The notes: generated from the letters alone by a model not told the origin. A stretch of 45,943 bases of DNA from Shewanella sairae (GCF_023283535.1 NZ_JAKILT010000041.1:1-45943); one strand, 5' to 3'; positions 17,098 through 25,942 are shown, counted from the stretch's first letter. Made by a program: numbers and translations.

Positions 17098-18612
17098 ATG
17101 TGCGGTATTGTCGGAATAGTAGGTCAGACATCGGTTAACCAAACCATTTATGATGCACTGACCGTGCTTCAGCATCGTGGACAGGATGCTGCTGGCATTG
17201 TGACTGTTGATGGCTATGCGTTTAGATTACGTAAAGCGAATGGTTTGGTAAAAGATGTTTTTGAGCCAAAACATATGCAACGCCTGCAAGGTAATTCAGG
17301 CATTGGTCACGTGCGTTACCCTACGGCTGGTAGTTCAAGTGCTTCTGAAGCGCAGCCATTTTATGTTAACTCGCCTTTTGGTATTTCATTAGCTCATAAC
17401 GGTAACTTAACCAACACGGTTGAGCTGCATGAACGCCTTTTGAAGCAACGTCGCCATGTTAATACCACTTCAGACTCTGAAGTGTTGCTTAACCTATTAG
17501 CCGATGAACTGCAAAATACCACCACTCATGAGTTAAGTGCTGATGACGTATTTAATGCGGTCACGCAAGTTCATGAACTGACACGCGGCGCATATGCCGT
17601 TGTGGCGATGATCATTGGGCAAGGTCTAGTGGCATTTAGAGACCCATTTGGTATTCGTCCGTTAGTGCTAGGTAAGCATGAAACAGAGACGGGTACTGAA
17701 TATATGGTCGCCTCTGAAAGTGTGGCACTTGATGCCGTTGGTTTCGAGTTCATGCGTGATGTGGCGCCGGGTGAAGCAGTTTATATCACCCTAGAAGGCG
17801 AGCTATATACGCGCCAATGTGCACATGCACCAAGTTACGCACCGTGTATTTTTGAATTTGTGTACTTTGCCCGTCCAGATTCGACCATAGACAACATTTC
17901 TGTTTACAGCAGCCGAGTGAATATGGGCACTATGCTGGGCGAGAAGATAAAGCGAGAGTGGGAAGATCACGATATCGATGTGGTTATTCCTATTCCTGAG
18001 ACGTCTTGTGATATCGCTTTAGAGATTGCACGCCATATGGATCTTCCATATCGCCAAGGTTTTGTTAAAAACCGTTATATTGGCCGTACCTTTATTATGC
18101 CTGGTCAACAAGAGCGTAAGAAATCAGTTCGCCGCAAGCTTAATGCCATTAGCGCTGAGTTTAAAGGTAAGAACGTATTGCTAGTTGATGACTCTATTGT
18201 GCGTGGTACCACGTCTGAGCAGATCATTGAGATGGCGCGTGAAGCCGGGGCAAACAAGGTTTACTTTGCATCAGCTGCACCGGAAATTCGTTTCCCTAAC
18301 GTTTATGGTATTGATATGCCAACCACTAATGAGCTGATTGCCCATGGTCGTGACGTAGAAGAAATTAATGCATTGATTGGTGCTGACGGCATGATTTTCC
18401 AGTCATTACCGGATTTGATTGAAGCGGTACGCCAAGAAAACCCAAGCATTAAGCGTTTTGAAACATCAGTATTTGACGGTAAATATGTCACTAATGATGT
18501 GAACCAAGAATATTTAGATCACATTACCCAGTTGCGTAATGACGACGCGAAAGCTAACCGTAGTAAAGATATTGGCACTAACTTAGAGATGCACAACGTT
18601 TGTCATCCATAA
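17098..18612 (+). CDS. purF: Amidophosphoribosyltransferase
   Basis: PurF makes 5-phosphoribosylamine from PRPP and glutamine, the first committed step of purine synthesis. The 504-residue protein (E. coli 505) begins '[10 protein letters not shown]', with the N-terminal nucleophile cysteine exposed after Met removal. It continues with '[11 protein letters not shown]', '[11 protein letters not shown]', 'AHNGNLTN', 'SDSEVLL', '[11 protein letters not shown]', 'ASESVALD', 'VIPIPETS' and '[15 protein letters not shown]'. The PRPP-binding loop '[14 protein letters not shown]' lies at about 360-373. GAGGAAA lies ahead of ATG 17098. It is the last gene of the cvpA-purF unit and is followed by a strong terminator. 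Confidence 0.97.
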   Translation: MCGIVGIVGQTSVNQTIYDALTVLQHRGQDAAGIVTVDGYAFRLRKANGLVKDVFEPKHMQRLQGNSGIGHVRYPTAGSSSASEAQPFYVNSPFGISLAHNGNLTNTVELHERLLKQRRHVNTTSDSEVLLNLLADELQNTTTHELSADDVFNAVTQVHELTRGAYAVVAMIIGQGLVAFRDPFGIRPLVLGKHETETGTEYMVASESVALDAVGFEFMRDVAPGEAVYITLEGELYTRQCAHAPSYAPCIFEFVYFARPDSTIDNISVYSSRVNMGTMLGEKIKREWEDHDIDVVIPIPETSCDIALEIARHMDLPYRQGFVKNRYIGRTFIMPGQQERKKSVRRKLNAISAEFKGKNVLLVDDSIVRGTTSEQIIEMAREAGANKVYFASAAPEIRFPNVYGIDMPTTNELIAHGRDVEEINALIGADGMIFQSLPDLIEAVRQENPSIKRFETSVFDGKYVTNDVNQEYLDHITQLRNDDAKANRSKDIGTNLEMHNVCHP

Positions 18613-18645
18613 GTAAAGCCTATTAGCCTCGAAAGAGACAGATGT

Positions 18646-18675
18646 AAAAGCCGAGCAGTTGCTCGGCTTTTTTGT
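18646..18675 (+). terminator. Rho-independent terminator of purF
   Basis: Perfect 11-bp stem AAAAGCCGAGC (18646-18656) / GCTCGGCTTTT (18661-18671) with an AGTT loop and further Ts. Confidence 0.93.
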
Positions 18676-18707
18676 GGATATTTACGAGTACCTTGAAATT
18701 GTTTGGA

Positions 18708-18974
18708 TTAAACCAGGTGGATAGCCCAAACCAGCATCCAGCTAGCAAAAAGTAAGCTGCTAGGGCCTTTATCAAATCCATGACCAATTTTAAGACCTAT
18801 TAAGGTGCTAACACAGGTTAATGGTACGATAAGGCTTGTCAGTAATAGCGGCGCGGCACCTAAGGTTAAATGCACAAAAGGAGAGAGAATCAACAGCCAA
18901 GATGTGACCAATAAAAAATGAAATAACATCAACTTGTCGAGCCGGATCCCTTGGTTACTCAGTGTGGCTAGCAT
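18708..18974 (-). CDS. Small inner-membrane protein, probably iron-regulated
   Basis: The 88-residue hydrophobic protein has about three membrane segments ('MLFHFLLVTSWLLILSPFV', 'APLLLTSLIVPLTCVSTLIG', 'SLLFASWMLVWAIHLV') joined by short loops. I do not recognise a named family. The start ATG 18974 is strongly supported by GGAGGG seven bases upstream. A Fur-like palindrome lies about 42-56 bases upstream, over a plausible -35 (TTGAGA on the minus strand), and this is the best clue to its role. It is divergent from topB. A part in metal or heme transport or in envelope adaptation to low iron is conceivable, but the sequence itself does not show it. Confidence 0.68.
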   Translation of the reverse strand: MLATLSNQGIRLDKLMLFHFLLVTSWLLILSPFVHLTLGAAPLLLTSLIVPLTCVSTLIGLKIGHGFDKGPSSLLFASWMLVWAIHLV

Positions 18975-19015
18975 CTTTATCCCTCCTTTTTAAGATGACC
19001 AATTAAAACACTCAA

Positions 19016-19030
19016 TGAGAACTATTCTCA
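19016..19030. promoter_or_regulatory. Fur box-like operator
   Basis: Perfect palindrome TGAGAA-CTA-TTCTCA, matching most positions of the 7-1-7 Fur motif TGATAATnATTATCA. It overlaps a candidate -35 (TTGAGA) of the small minus-strand membrane protein, with TTTAAT 18 bases further as -10. It is about 100 bases from topB, which has its own box. Confidence 0.65.
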
Positions 19031-19129
19031 ACAAAATTTACAATCTTTGAGCAAACTTGTATTTAACAGCAACAAAGCCACTTAAATATCTGCGTTTCAT
19101 TTGCGCCTAATAGCACTTCGAGGTACAGT

Positions 19130-19149
19130 TACTGTTAATTTATACAGTA
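19130..19149. promoter_or_regulatory. LexA (SOS) box upstream of topB
   Basis: TACTGTTAATTTATACAGTA fits the LexA consensus TACTGT(AT)4ACAGTA: intact CTGT-N8-ACAG core, flanking TA on both sides and an all-A/T spacer. It ends 13 bases before the topB ATG, so LexA there would block the promoter or initiation. Confidence 0.85.
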
Positions 19150-19162
19150 ATTTTTTTAATCG

Positions 19163-21181
19163 ATGATCTTATATATTGCTGAAAAACCTAGCCTTGGCCG
19201 CGCCATTGCCGATGTTTTACCTAAGCCATTAAAAAAAGGCGATGGTTTTATACGTGCCGCCAATGGTGATTGCGTCTCTTGGTGTGTCGGTCACTTGCTC
19301 GAACAAGCAGAGCCAGATGCTTATTCTCCAGAGTATAAATCGTGGAAGTTTGAGCATTTACCTATTGTGCCTGATAACTGGAAGATGAAGCCTAAGTATA
19401 AGATGCGCGGCCAAATAGCCGTGCTTAGGGGCTTAGTTAAAGAGGCTAGTCAATTGGTTAACGCGGGTGATCCAGACCGTGAAGGGCAATTATTAGTCGA
19501 TGAGATCATCGCTCATCTTGGGGTTAAAGGGGCTAAATTACAAAATGCACAGCGCTTATTAATTAGCGACTTAAACCCACAAGCGGTTAAAAGGGCGTTA
19601 GGTCAGCTGCGCTCAAATCGAGAGTTTATTCCACTTTCTACATCAGCTTTAGCGCGCTCTCGCGCCGATTGGCTATATGGCATGAATATGACCCGTGCCT
19701 ATACCATTCAGGGGCGAAAAGTGGGTTATCAAGGCGTGCTATCGGTTGGACGCGTACAAACGCCAGTGCTTGGGCTTGTGGTGCGCCGTGATGCAGAAAT
19801 TGCTGAATTTGTTTCTAAGCCATTTTACGAAGTGTTGGCGCATTTAGCGACGGATGCACAAGATAGGTTCAGTGCAAAATGGCAACCTAGTGAAGCATGC
19901 CAGCCCTATATGGATGAAGAGGGGCGAGTATTATCTAAAGGCTTAGCGCAAAATGTTGTTGGGCGCATAAATGGCCAAAATGGCACCGTTGAAAAGGTTG
20001 TTGCTCAAGATAAAAAGCAAAATTCACCGCTACCTTATAGCTTATCCTCACTGCAAATTGACGCTGCAAAGCGTTTTGGTATGAGTGCAAAAGCAGTACT
20101 CGATACCTGTCAGTCATTGTATGAAAAACATAAGCTTATTACTTATCCGCGCTCTGACAGCCGTTATTTACCCGTAGAGCAACATGGCTTAGCACCGAGT
20201 GTTATCCGAGCGGTGTTAAATGGCGCTAGCGAACTCGTTGCAGGTTGTGATGAACCCAATGCCAAGCTTAAATCTAAAGCGTGGAATGATAAAAAGGTCG
20301 ATGCTCACCATGCTATCGTACCCACTGAAAAAACTGCCAATTTGGCCAGTTTGAGTCAGGCTGAAAAACAGCTTTATTTACAGATTTCACGCCAATATTT
20401 GATGCAGTTTTACCCCGCTTATTTGTACAAAGAAACTCAGGTTGAAATCATTATCGCGGGTGGTCTTTTTAAAACTAAGGCCAAGCAAGAAGTCGCTTTA
20501 GGTTGGAAGCAGCTGTTAAAGCAAAGCAAAGATAAAGAGAGTCGTAATGCTAGTAATGGCCAACAAACCGATGATGAAGAGCATCTTGCTAATATTCCTG
20601 CGCTGAAAAAAGGCCAAGTGCTACTTTGTGAACGCGGTGAACTGTTAGAAAAGCAAACCCAGCCACCTAAACACTTTACCGATGCAACCCTGCTTGGGGC
20701 GATGACAGGGATTAACCGCTATGTCACCGATCCTGATATTAGGAAAATTCTTAAAGATACAGACGGCCTAGGCACTGAAGCAACCCGTGCCGGCATTATT
20801 GAATTATTGTTTAAGCGCACATATTTAACCCGTCAAGGTAAGTCAATTTTAGCGACAGAGGTGGGCAAAGGCTTAGTCAATAGTTTGCCGCAAAGTGCAA
20901 CCACACCAGACATGACCGCACTATGGGAAAACAACCTTGATGCCATTAGCCGTAAAGAAGCAAAGTATCAAAACTTTATGCAGCCCTTGGTGAGCTCAAT
21001 ACATGAGCTGATTAATCAAGCCGGTTCGCAATTACCCACTTCGTTACAAGGCGTAAAGTCACCAGAGGGAGGCTTTAAAAAACGCCGTTATTCAGCTAAG
21101 AAGCCTACCGGTTCAAAGGCGACTGCTTCGAAAGCGACTGCTACCAAAAAGACCACTAAACGTACCAGTAGTAAGTCATGA
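19163..21181 (+). CDS. topB: DNA topoisomerase III
   Basis: TopB is a type IA topoisomerase that decatenates DNA and resolves recombination and replication intermediates. The 672-residue protein begins 'MILYIAEKPSLGRAIADVLP'. It has the Toprim metal site 'DPDREGQLLVDEI' (103-115), 'DLNPQAVKRAL', 'SRADWLYGMNMTRAYT', 'GVLSVGRVQTPVLGLVVRRD', and the active-site Tyr328 in 'LITYPRSDSRYL', the same number as in E. coli. 'DAHHAIVPT' and 'LGTEATRAGIIELLFKR' follow. The tail after about residue 630 is a Lys/Thr/Ser/Ala-rich basic extension with repeated SKAT units. No ribosome binding site is visible before ATG 19163, and the leader must be very short given the LexA box just upstream. SOS control is therefore likely. 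Confidence 0.96.
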   Translation: MILYIAEKPSLGRAIADVLPKPLKKGDGFIRAANGDCVSWCVGHLLEQAEPDAYSPEYKSWKFEHLPIVPDNWKMKPKYKMRGQIAVLRGLVKEASQLVNAGDPDREGQLLVDEIIAHLGVKGAKLQNAQRLLISDLNPQAVKRALGQLRSNREFIPLSTSALARSRADWLYGMNMTRAYTIQGRKVGYQGVLSVGRVQTPVLGLVVRRDAEIAEFVSKPFYEVLAHLATDAQDRFSAKWQPSEACQPYMDEEGRVLSKGLAQNVVGRINGQNGTVEKVVAQDKKQNSPLPYSLSSLQIDAAKRFGMSAKAVLDTCQSLYEKHKLITYPRSDSRYLPVEQHGLAPSVIRAVLNGASELVAGCDEPNAKLKSKAWNDKKVDAHHAIVPTEKTANLASLSQAEKQLYLQISRQYLMQFYPAYLYKETQVEIIIAGGLFKTKAKQEVALGWKQLLKQSKDKESRNASNGQQTDDEEHLANIPALKKGQVLLCERGELLEKQTQPPKHFTDATLLGAMTGINRYVTDPDIRKILKDTDGLGTEATRAGIIELLFKRTYLTRQGKSILATEVGKGLVNSLPQSATTPDMTALWENNLDAISRKEAKYQNFMQPLVSSIHELINQAGSQLPTSLQGVKSPEGGFKKRRYSAKKPTGSKATASKATATKKTTKRTSSKS

Positions 21182-21272
21182 CGCTGGGTTATTACTTAAC
21201 TCTGATGACTTAGGCTTAGCACTTAGCACTAACGCATATTATCAGCTGGACATAGATTGCGAATTAAATAGA

Positions 21273-22163
21273 TTATTGATCAACATTCTCTTTTAGAAGT
21301 TGCGCTAATGTTTTGTAACGGACTGGAAGTTGACGATTACGTTTATGGACCAAATACAGTTGCTCGGCAACGGCGGTGTTAGGCTGATGCAAAGTTAAGC
21401 TGGCTTTATCGATAAAGCTATCAAAGGCGCTTTTGGGCAGTACGGTAAAACCAATGCCTTGGGATACCGGTAATAGAATTTGGCTGAGCTGATTGACATA
21501 ACTTGCGGTTGGTAATTTATCGATATTAATCTCCGCCAGTTCTTGGTCGCCACATTGATCAAAATAGAGTGATAAATAATGAGCGGAATCTGGGTGTTTT
21601 ACAACGCCGCATTCCATCAATGCTTGCGCTGTAATATGTTTACCTTCAAAACGCTTAGGTAAGATTAGGCATAAGTATTCACAGCCTAAGGGCTCGATAT
21701 TGAATTCACAGGTATTAGGTTTGTGGGTGACAATACCAAGATCGATTGCTGCTTCAGTTATGTCTTTAAGCACTTTGTGATTGGGTGCCGCTTCTAAGTG
21801 AATCGATAGCGCAGGGTGTTGTTGCTGAAGCTTGAGAAACTTAGGGTAATAAAGCAGGGCCAGTGAGCCCGAACATGACAAGCGACACTGACCTGAATAA
21901 GGGTCATCGAAACTTAAACTTTCGATTAGCTTAGCTTCATGTTGCGCAATCTCTAGGGCATATTGATAGACCTGCCTGCCTTGCTCTGTAATTTCAAATG
22001 TTTTATTAAAGCGTTTAATCAATGCATGACCACAAGCTTGCTCTAATTTTTTTATTTGCTGACTCACGCCGGGCTGGGTCATATACAGCTTTTCAGCTGT
22101 TTGAGTAAAATGACCAACATCAATCAATGTTTTAAAAGTATTGAGCCAAGTTGGATTCAGCAT
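21273..22163 (-). CDS. LysR-family transcriptional regulator beside a GATC repeat array
   Basis: The 296-residue protein has an N-terminal helix-turn-helix ('MLNPTWLNTFKTLIDVGHFT', 'AEKLYMTQPGVSQQIKKLEQ', about 1-62) and a LysR substrate domain from about residue 88 ('CRLSCSGSLALLYYPKFLKL', 'IDLGIVTHKP', 'VSQGIGFTVLPKSAF'). The start ATG 22163 has GAGGG six bases upstream. The divergent neighbour is a GNAT acetyltransferase, a common pairing in which the regulator controls the enzyme. A 16-bp tandem repeat begins 26 bases upstream of the start codon, inside the regulator's own promoter or leader, so repeat number or Dam methylation could affect its expression. The ligand is unknown. Confidence 0.88.
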   Translation of the reverse strand: MLNPTWLNTFKTLIDVGHFTQTAEKLYMTQPGVSQQIKKLEQACGHALIKRFNKTFEITEQGRQVYQYALEIAQHEAKLIESLSFDDPYSGQCRLSCSGSLALLYYPKFLKLQQQHPALSIHLEAAPNHKVLKDITEAAIDLGIVTHKPNTCEFNIEPLGCEYLCLILPKRFEGKHITAQALMECGVVKHPDSAHYLSLYFDQCGDQELAEINIDKLPTASYVNQLSQILLPVSQGIGFTVLPKSAFDSFIDKASLTLHQPNTAVAEQLYLVHKRNRQLPVRYKTLAQLLKENVDQ

Positions 22164-22189
22164 AGAAAGCCCTCAGTAACCACCTTAGA

Positions 22190-22291
22190 TTGATCAAGAC
22201 TATGGTTGATCAAGACTATGGTTGATCAAGACTATGGTTGATCAAGACTAAGGTTGATCAAGACTATGGTTGATCAAGACTAAGGTTGATG
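22190..22291. repeat. 16-bp tandem repeat, six copies, each with a GATC site
   Basis: The unit TTGATCAAGACTATGG repeats head to tail at 22190, 22206, 22222, 22238, 22254 and 22270 (copies 4 and 6 read CTAAGG), then TTGATG. Each copy holds the palindrome TTGATCAA, so six Dam sites lie exactly 16 bp apart between a LysR gene and a GNAT gene. Confidence 0.97.
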
Positions 22292-22297
22292 TAGCGA

Positions 22298-22325
22298 ATT
22301 GATTATTGATTATTGACTATTGATT
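22298..22325. repeat. 7-bp tandem repeat ATTGATT, four copies
   Basis: ATTGATT, ATTGATT, ATTGACT, ATTGATT at 22298-22325, only 6 bases after the 16-bp array and sharing its TTGAT core. Very AT-rich. It may be part of the GNAT promoter. Confidence 0.85.
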
Positions 22326-22414
22326 TTAATAATAACCTGAAATTATCAAAAGTGTAAGTATTGATAATTATATAGCCTACTGAAAATTCAGATTGATCAC
22401 CACTAGAGAATACA

Positions 22415-22849
22415 ATGGAAAAAATAGAATTTACCCAAGGCGAACTAGGGGCGAAAATACAGGCACAGTTAACCGCGGGCTTTGAGTCTCATACTCAAGA
22501 GCAAATGGCTCCGCCTTATGATAATCAACGTGTAAACTGGATAGTTGAAGACGAGCAAGGCAATCTTATCGCAGCCTTAACCGCTGTTCTGCTTTGGGAT
22601 TGGTTATATATTGATGAGCTTTGGGTGGCTGAAAGTTGTCGTGGTAGTGGGCTAGGTCGACAGTTGATGGATAAAGCGCAGGAGTATGCAATCACTGAAA
22701 AGCTATCTGGTTTATGGCTGTGGACGCAAAGCTGGCAAGCTCCTGAGTTTTATCAGCGTTTAGGCTTTGAGGAGTTTACTCGTTTTGATGATTTTCCAGC
22801 AGGGCATAGCCGTATAGGGTTACGCAAATATTTGCAGGATCAAGGTTAA
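22415..22849 (+). CDS. GNAT family N-acetyltransferase
   Basis: The 144-residue protein is a single GNAT domain that would move an acetyl group from acetyl-CoA to an amine. Visible marks are strand pair 'NWIVEDEQGNLIAALTAVLL', the motif A strand 'LYIDELWVAESCRGSGLGRQLMDKA' with the pyrophosphate loop RGSGLG near residues 75-80, and motif B 'APEFYQRLGFEEFTRFDDFPAGHSR'. It resembles small-molecule or antibiotic-type acetyltransferases, but the substrate cannot be named. It is divergent from the LysR regulator, with the 16-bp and 7-bp repeat arrays in between, so regulation through that region is likely. Confidence 0.88.
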   Translation: MEKIEFTQGELGAKIQAQLTAGFESHTQEQMAPPYDNQRVNWIVEDEQGNLIAALTAVLLWDWLYIDELWVAESCRGSGLGRQLMDKAQEYAITEKLSGLWLWTQSWQAPEFYQRLGFEEFTRFDDFPAGHSRIGLRKYLQDQG

Positions 22850-22921
22850 TTCGTGTTCGTTATGTTAAGGTTTGAGCCTTAATTCTCCTCTGTATCATTT
22901 TGAATAAGCAAAGGATTTGCG

Positions 22922-23356
22922 ATGAAATATGTTTCCGCTATGTTATTAGGCTTGATTGCGGCCGGCCTATCTGCCGTTGCCTTTAGCTTTGCTGCGAGTT
23001 ATTCACCACTATTGAATTATTTAATTGCGGTGGAGGGGTTAAATAGCAATAGCCTTGAGTGGTTACTAGTCATACTGCAAGATAGTGCTATTACGCTTTT
23101 GAACGCAGTGGCGATTTTTTTTATTTATCGACGACTATTAAGCCAATTTCCATTTAATTGGCTGGCAATTATCTTAATGCAATTACCTCTATCGCTGCTG
23201 GTGATATCGGTGAATGGTTTACCAATTGATTTTGCAAATCTGTATGAGCTTTCAAAATCGCTGCCTACGCTTATTAATGCAATTGCTATTGTACTGATAT
23301 ATGTAGTGTTTAAGCTGTTCGATAATAAACAAGCCACTATAAATAGTGGCTTGTAG
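22922..23356 (+). CDS. Integral membrane protein of unknown function
   Basis: The 144-residue protein has four hydrophobic segments (about 4-24, 46-68, 78-97 and 112-131) with few charged residues between them. One charged patch 'YRRLL' falls in the loop after the second. AAAGGA lies ahead of ATG 22922. I recognise no family. It follows the GNAT gene after 72 bases and may be cotranscribed with it. A perfect hairpin spans its stop codon. It ends in convergent orientation with the radical SAM gene. Confidence 0.68.
   Translation: MKYVSAMLLGLIAAGLSAVAFSFAASYSPLLNYLIAVEGLNSNSLEWLLVILQDSAITLLNAVAIFFIYRRLLSQFPFNWLAIILMQLPLSLLVISVNGLPIDFANLYELSKSLPTLINAIAIVLIYVVFKLFDNKQATINSGL
23330..23353. terminator. 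Hairpin over the stop region of the membrane-protein gene
   Basis: Perfect 10-bp stem CAAGCCACTA (23330-23339) / TAGTGGCTTG (23344-23353) with a TAAA loop, lying just before the stop codon. There is no T run, so it may act as a 3'-end stabiliser or barrier between convergent transcripts rather than a classical terminator. Confidence 0.5.
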
Positions 23357-23408
23357 TGGGTCATTGCACCAGCACTAAGTTCATCTGTTTTAAGTAGCCA
23401 GTTCTAAG

Positions 23409-25337
23409 TTAGTCGCTTTCAAGTAAGTTAGTAATGGCTCTTGAAATCAGGTCTTTTTTCATTGTTGTTGGCGTCACTTTTTGGTTAAACCAAAAGCTCA
23501 TTGGCTGCTCAAAGCCGATGCCATGCATATAGTTGTAAATCGCTTTACGCAGGCCTTCACCGAGCATTTCATGGTCAGTGCCTGTCGGATCGGTAAAGTT
23601 AACATCGTTCTCAGCAAATAGAATCTCTGGTCGCTCTTCAAGGGTGATACCAAATTGCTCTGGGTTGATACCTATTGGGCTGTGTACGGTAGCCACAAAG
23701 CGATGCCAGTATGCTGATTGGAAGCAGCCTTGTTGCATCATTTGGCGCACCATCTCCAATGAGTCGACAGTTTCTTGCTCAGTTTGTGTTGGGAAGCCAT
23801 ACATTAAGTAAGCATGTACCAAAATACCTGCATCACTAAAGGCTTTGGTCACTTGCGCCACACGCTCAACACTGACGCCTTTTTTCATCAGTTTTAATAA
23901 GCGGTCTGACGCAACTTCAAGACCACCACTGACAGCGATACAACCTGAATCGGCTAACAACTGGCAACGGGCTTTGCTAAAGGTGCGCTCAAAACGAATA
24001 TTGCCCCACCAACTGATGACTACGCCACGCTCTATGAGTCTTTTAGCCATGGTAAATAGCAGCTTGGGTGGCAGTGCTTCGTCAACAAAGTGAAAGCCAG
24101 TCTCGCCAGTTTCTTCAATGAGTTGCTCAATTCTGTCTACCAGCACATCGGCGCTAGCTGAATCAAAACGGTCGATATAATCTAAGCTGACATCACAAAA
24201 GCTACACTTACGCCAGTAACAACCATGGGCGATGGTTAATTTGTTCCAGCGGCCATCGCTCCATATACGGTGCATTGGGTTGAGCATTTCACATAAAGAA
24301 AGGTATTCATCCAGCGGTAAGCCATCATAAACCGGTGCACCAACATCCGATTGCGGAATATCGTGTAGCTCAGCATTTTCATTAAAGTGAACATAGGCTT
24401 CGCCATTTTCATCTTCTGCAAGGAAGTAAGTGCGAACCAAGTCGTCGACTTCACGCTGACCTTGAAAGTACTCTAATAAGGTAATAAAAGGTCGCTCTCC
24501 ATCATCGAGACAGATAAAGTCAACAAACTCAAATACACGAGGATCTTTTAAGGCACGAAGCTCGGTATTGATAAAACCGCCGCCCATAACAATTGGGATC
24601 TCAGGGTTGATAGCTTTACAAGTTTGCGCAATTCGTAGCGCTCCTAGCATATTACCGGGGAACGGCACGGTTAATGCGACTACGCTAGGTTGGGTTTCTT
24701 CAAGGTATTGCTCAACCAACTGCTCCAAGATCTCTGAGCTAAAACTAGGCTCATCCATCAAGGTGTCATAGAGATTATCAAAGCTTGGGTTTGCCGCAGC
24801 TAACTGCTCGCCATAACGACTGACTTCAAAGTAGGGATCAACGCCTTGGGTGATCACAGTAGAAAGGTCGTTAATAAACAACGTCGCTAAATACTTTGCT
24901 TTATCTTGTACCCCAAGGTTACCAAAAGCGGCTTGTAGCACATCACCGGATACAGCTTCCATTTGCGCTATGGTGTCAAAGGCTGGCCCTTCAGGTAAGA
25001 AGCGACGCGAGTTGATGCGCATAGCAAGGCTTGGGTCTTTGCCTTGTAAAAAACGAATCGCAGGTTCTACCGTGAGGTGGTAACGGTCAAATTCGGCTAA
25101 AAAGTTAAAAATCGCATCAGGTAGCTCATTATCTTCAAAATGCTCAAAGTTTTGCTCTACGTGCTGGCGAATAACGTCTAAAGCCGGCGCTGTCATCATC
25201 TCAAGAAAGAGTTCAATTGCAGGATCACGTTGCACCGCCTCATAGCCACGAGAGCGTAAGAATCCCGTTAAATACGCTGTTGCCGGGTAGGGCGTATTCA
25301 GCTGGGTCATAGGTGGAGTCATTAGAAGAACGGTCAT
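23409..25337 (-). CDS. B12-binding-domain radical SAM protein with CX4CX2C cluster motif
   Basis: The 642-residue protein starts 'MTVLLMTPPMTQLNTPYPATAYLTGFLRSRGY', typical of cobalamin-binding radical SAM (class B/BchE-like) enzymes. A Rossmann-like region around 218-290 ('SVVALTVPFPGNMLGALRIA', 'IPIVMGGGFINTELRAL', 'FICLDDGERPF') would hold cobalamin. The radical SAM barrel starts near 365 with 'AHGCYWRKCSFCDVSLDY': the cluster cysteines are Cys373, Cys378 and Cys381, giving CX4CX2C instead of the usual CX3CX2C. 'FHFVDEALPP', 'WWGNIRFER' and 'AVSGGLEVASDRLLKLMKKG' follow. It has an insert of about 130 residues (45-175) before the B12 region. It stands alone, so no pathway can be deduced. 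The substrate is unknown. Confidence 0.87.
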   Translation of the reverse strand: MTVLLMTPPMTQLNTPYPATAYLTGFLRSRGYEAVQRDPAIELFLEMMTAPALDVIRQHVEQNFEHFEDNELPDAIFNFLAEFDRYHLTVEPAIRFLQGKDPSLAMRINSRRFLPEGPAFDTIAQMEAVSGDVLQAAFGNLGVQDKAKYLATLFINDLSTVITQGVDPYFEVSRYGEQLAAANPSFDNLYDTLMDEPSFSSEILEQLVEQYLEETQPSVVALTVPFPGNMLGALRIAQTCKAINPEIPIVMGGGFINTELRALKDPRVFEFVDFICLDDGERPFITLLEYFQGQREVDDLVRTYFLAEDENGEAYVHFNENAELHDIPQSDVGAPVYDGLPLDEYLSLCEMLNPMHRIWSDGRWNKLTIAHGCYWRKCSFCDVSLDYIDRFDSASADVLVDRIEQLIEETGETGFHFVDEALPPKLLFTMAKRLIERGVVISWWGNIRFERTFSKARCQLLADSGCIAVSGGLEVASDRLLKLMKKGVSVERVAQVTKAFSDAGILVHAYLMYGFPTQTEQETVDSLEMVRQMMQQGCFQSAYWHRFVATVHSPIGINPEQFGITLEERPEILFAENDVNFTDPTGTDHEMLGEGLRKAIYNYMHGIGFEQPMSFWFNQKVTPTTMKKDLISRAITNLLESD

Positions 25338-25588
25338 AGCCTGCCTTAAATTGTAAAACTTTGGGACTCAATACCACGTTGCTTTGGTGGCTCAGAGTGA
25401 GGCAGTCATATCGCTGCCAAAAAATTAGCACGGATTCTAGCAAATGTACTCGTTAAAAACCCGTTTATTAGTGGATATTCGAGTAAGTTTGGTGTCATGA
25501 TTATATGGCAGGAGGTGGCGAATACCTGTGGTGTACCCACTATGAACGTTTTCGGTGGCGATGAGTTGTTAACCTTATCTATCGCTAA

Positions 25589-25783
25589 TTATCGAGTTTT
25601 GTATTGATTACACACTGGGTCATACTCAAATCCACTTGCAGCGAGCTTTTGTTCAAGTAACTTGCTATCAATATCTAAGTCATAAAACAGCGCTTGTTGG
25701 TCTTTACAATTTAAACGTAGGTGTTCGTTTGCAATACCGACGAGCACTTCGGCTGATAATGTATCGAGCTTATCAATATTCAT
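25589..25783 (-). CDS. DUF4250 family small protein
   Basis: The 64-residue protein matches the DUF4250 pattern: an N-terminal helix 'DKLDTLSAEVLVGIANEHLR', then 'QALFYDLDIDSKLLEQKLAASGFEYDPVCNQYK'. The family is small, soluble and of unknown function. The start ATG 25783 has GGAG six bases upstream. A GTG further out (25819) would add twelve residues without homology. The gene is monocistronic between the radical SAM gene and prolyl aminopeptidase. Confidence 0.75.
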   Translation of the reverse strand: MNIDKLDTLSAEVLVGIANEHLRLNCKDQQALFYDLDIDSKLLEQKLAASGFEYDPVCNQYKTR

Positions 25784-25942
25784 AATGGCTCCATCATTTC
25801 TTGTCCTAACAATCGTCACTATAGGGCTTAATTGTTGGTTCCGAGGATTTTCAAAGTATGAGTTGTTAAATACAAAATTGCCAATAGGAGAGCGAGGACG
25901 GGGGGAATTTGTTTAGTAATAAAAAGTGTATAATTTCAACAC

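Noticed and set aside
22190..22291. CRISPR-like array
   Set aside because: Units are only 16 bp, directly adjacent with no unique spacers, and no cas genes are nearby. It is a simple tandem repeat.
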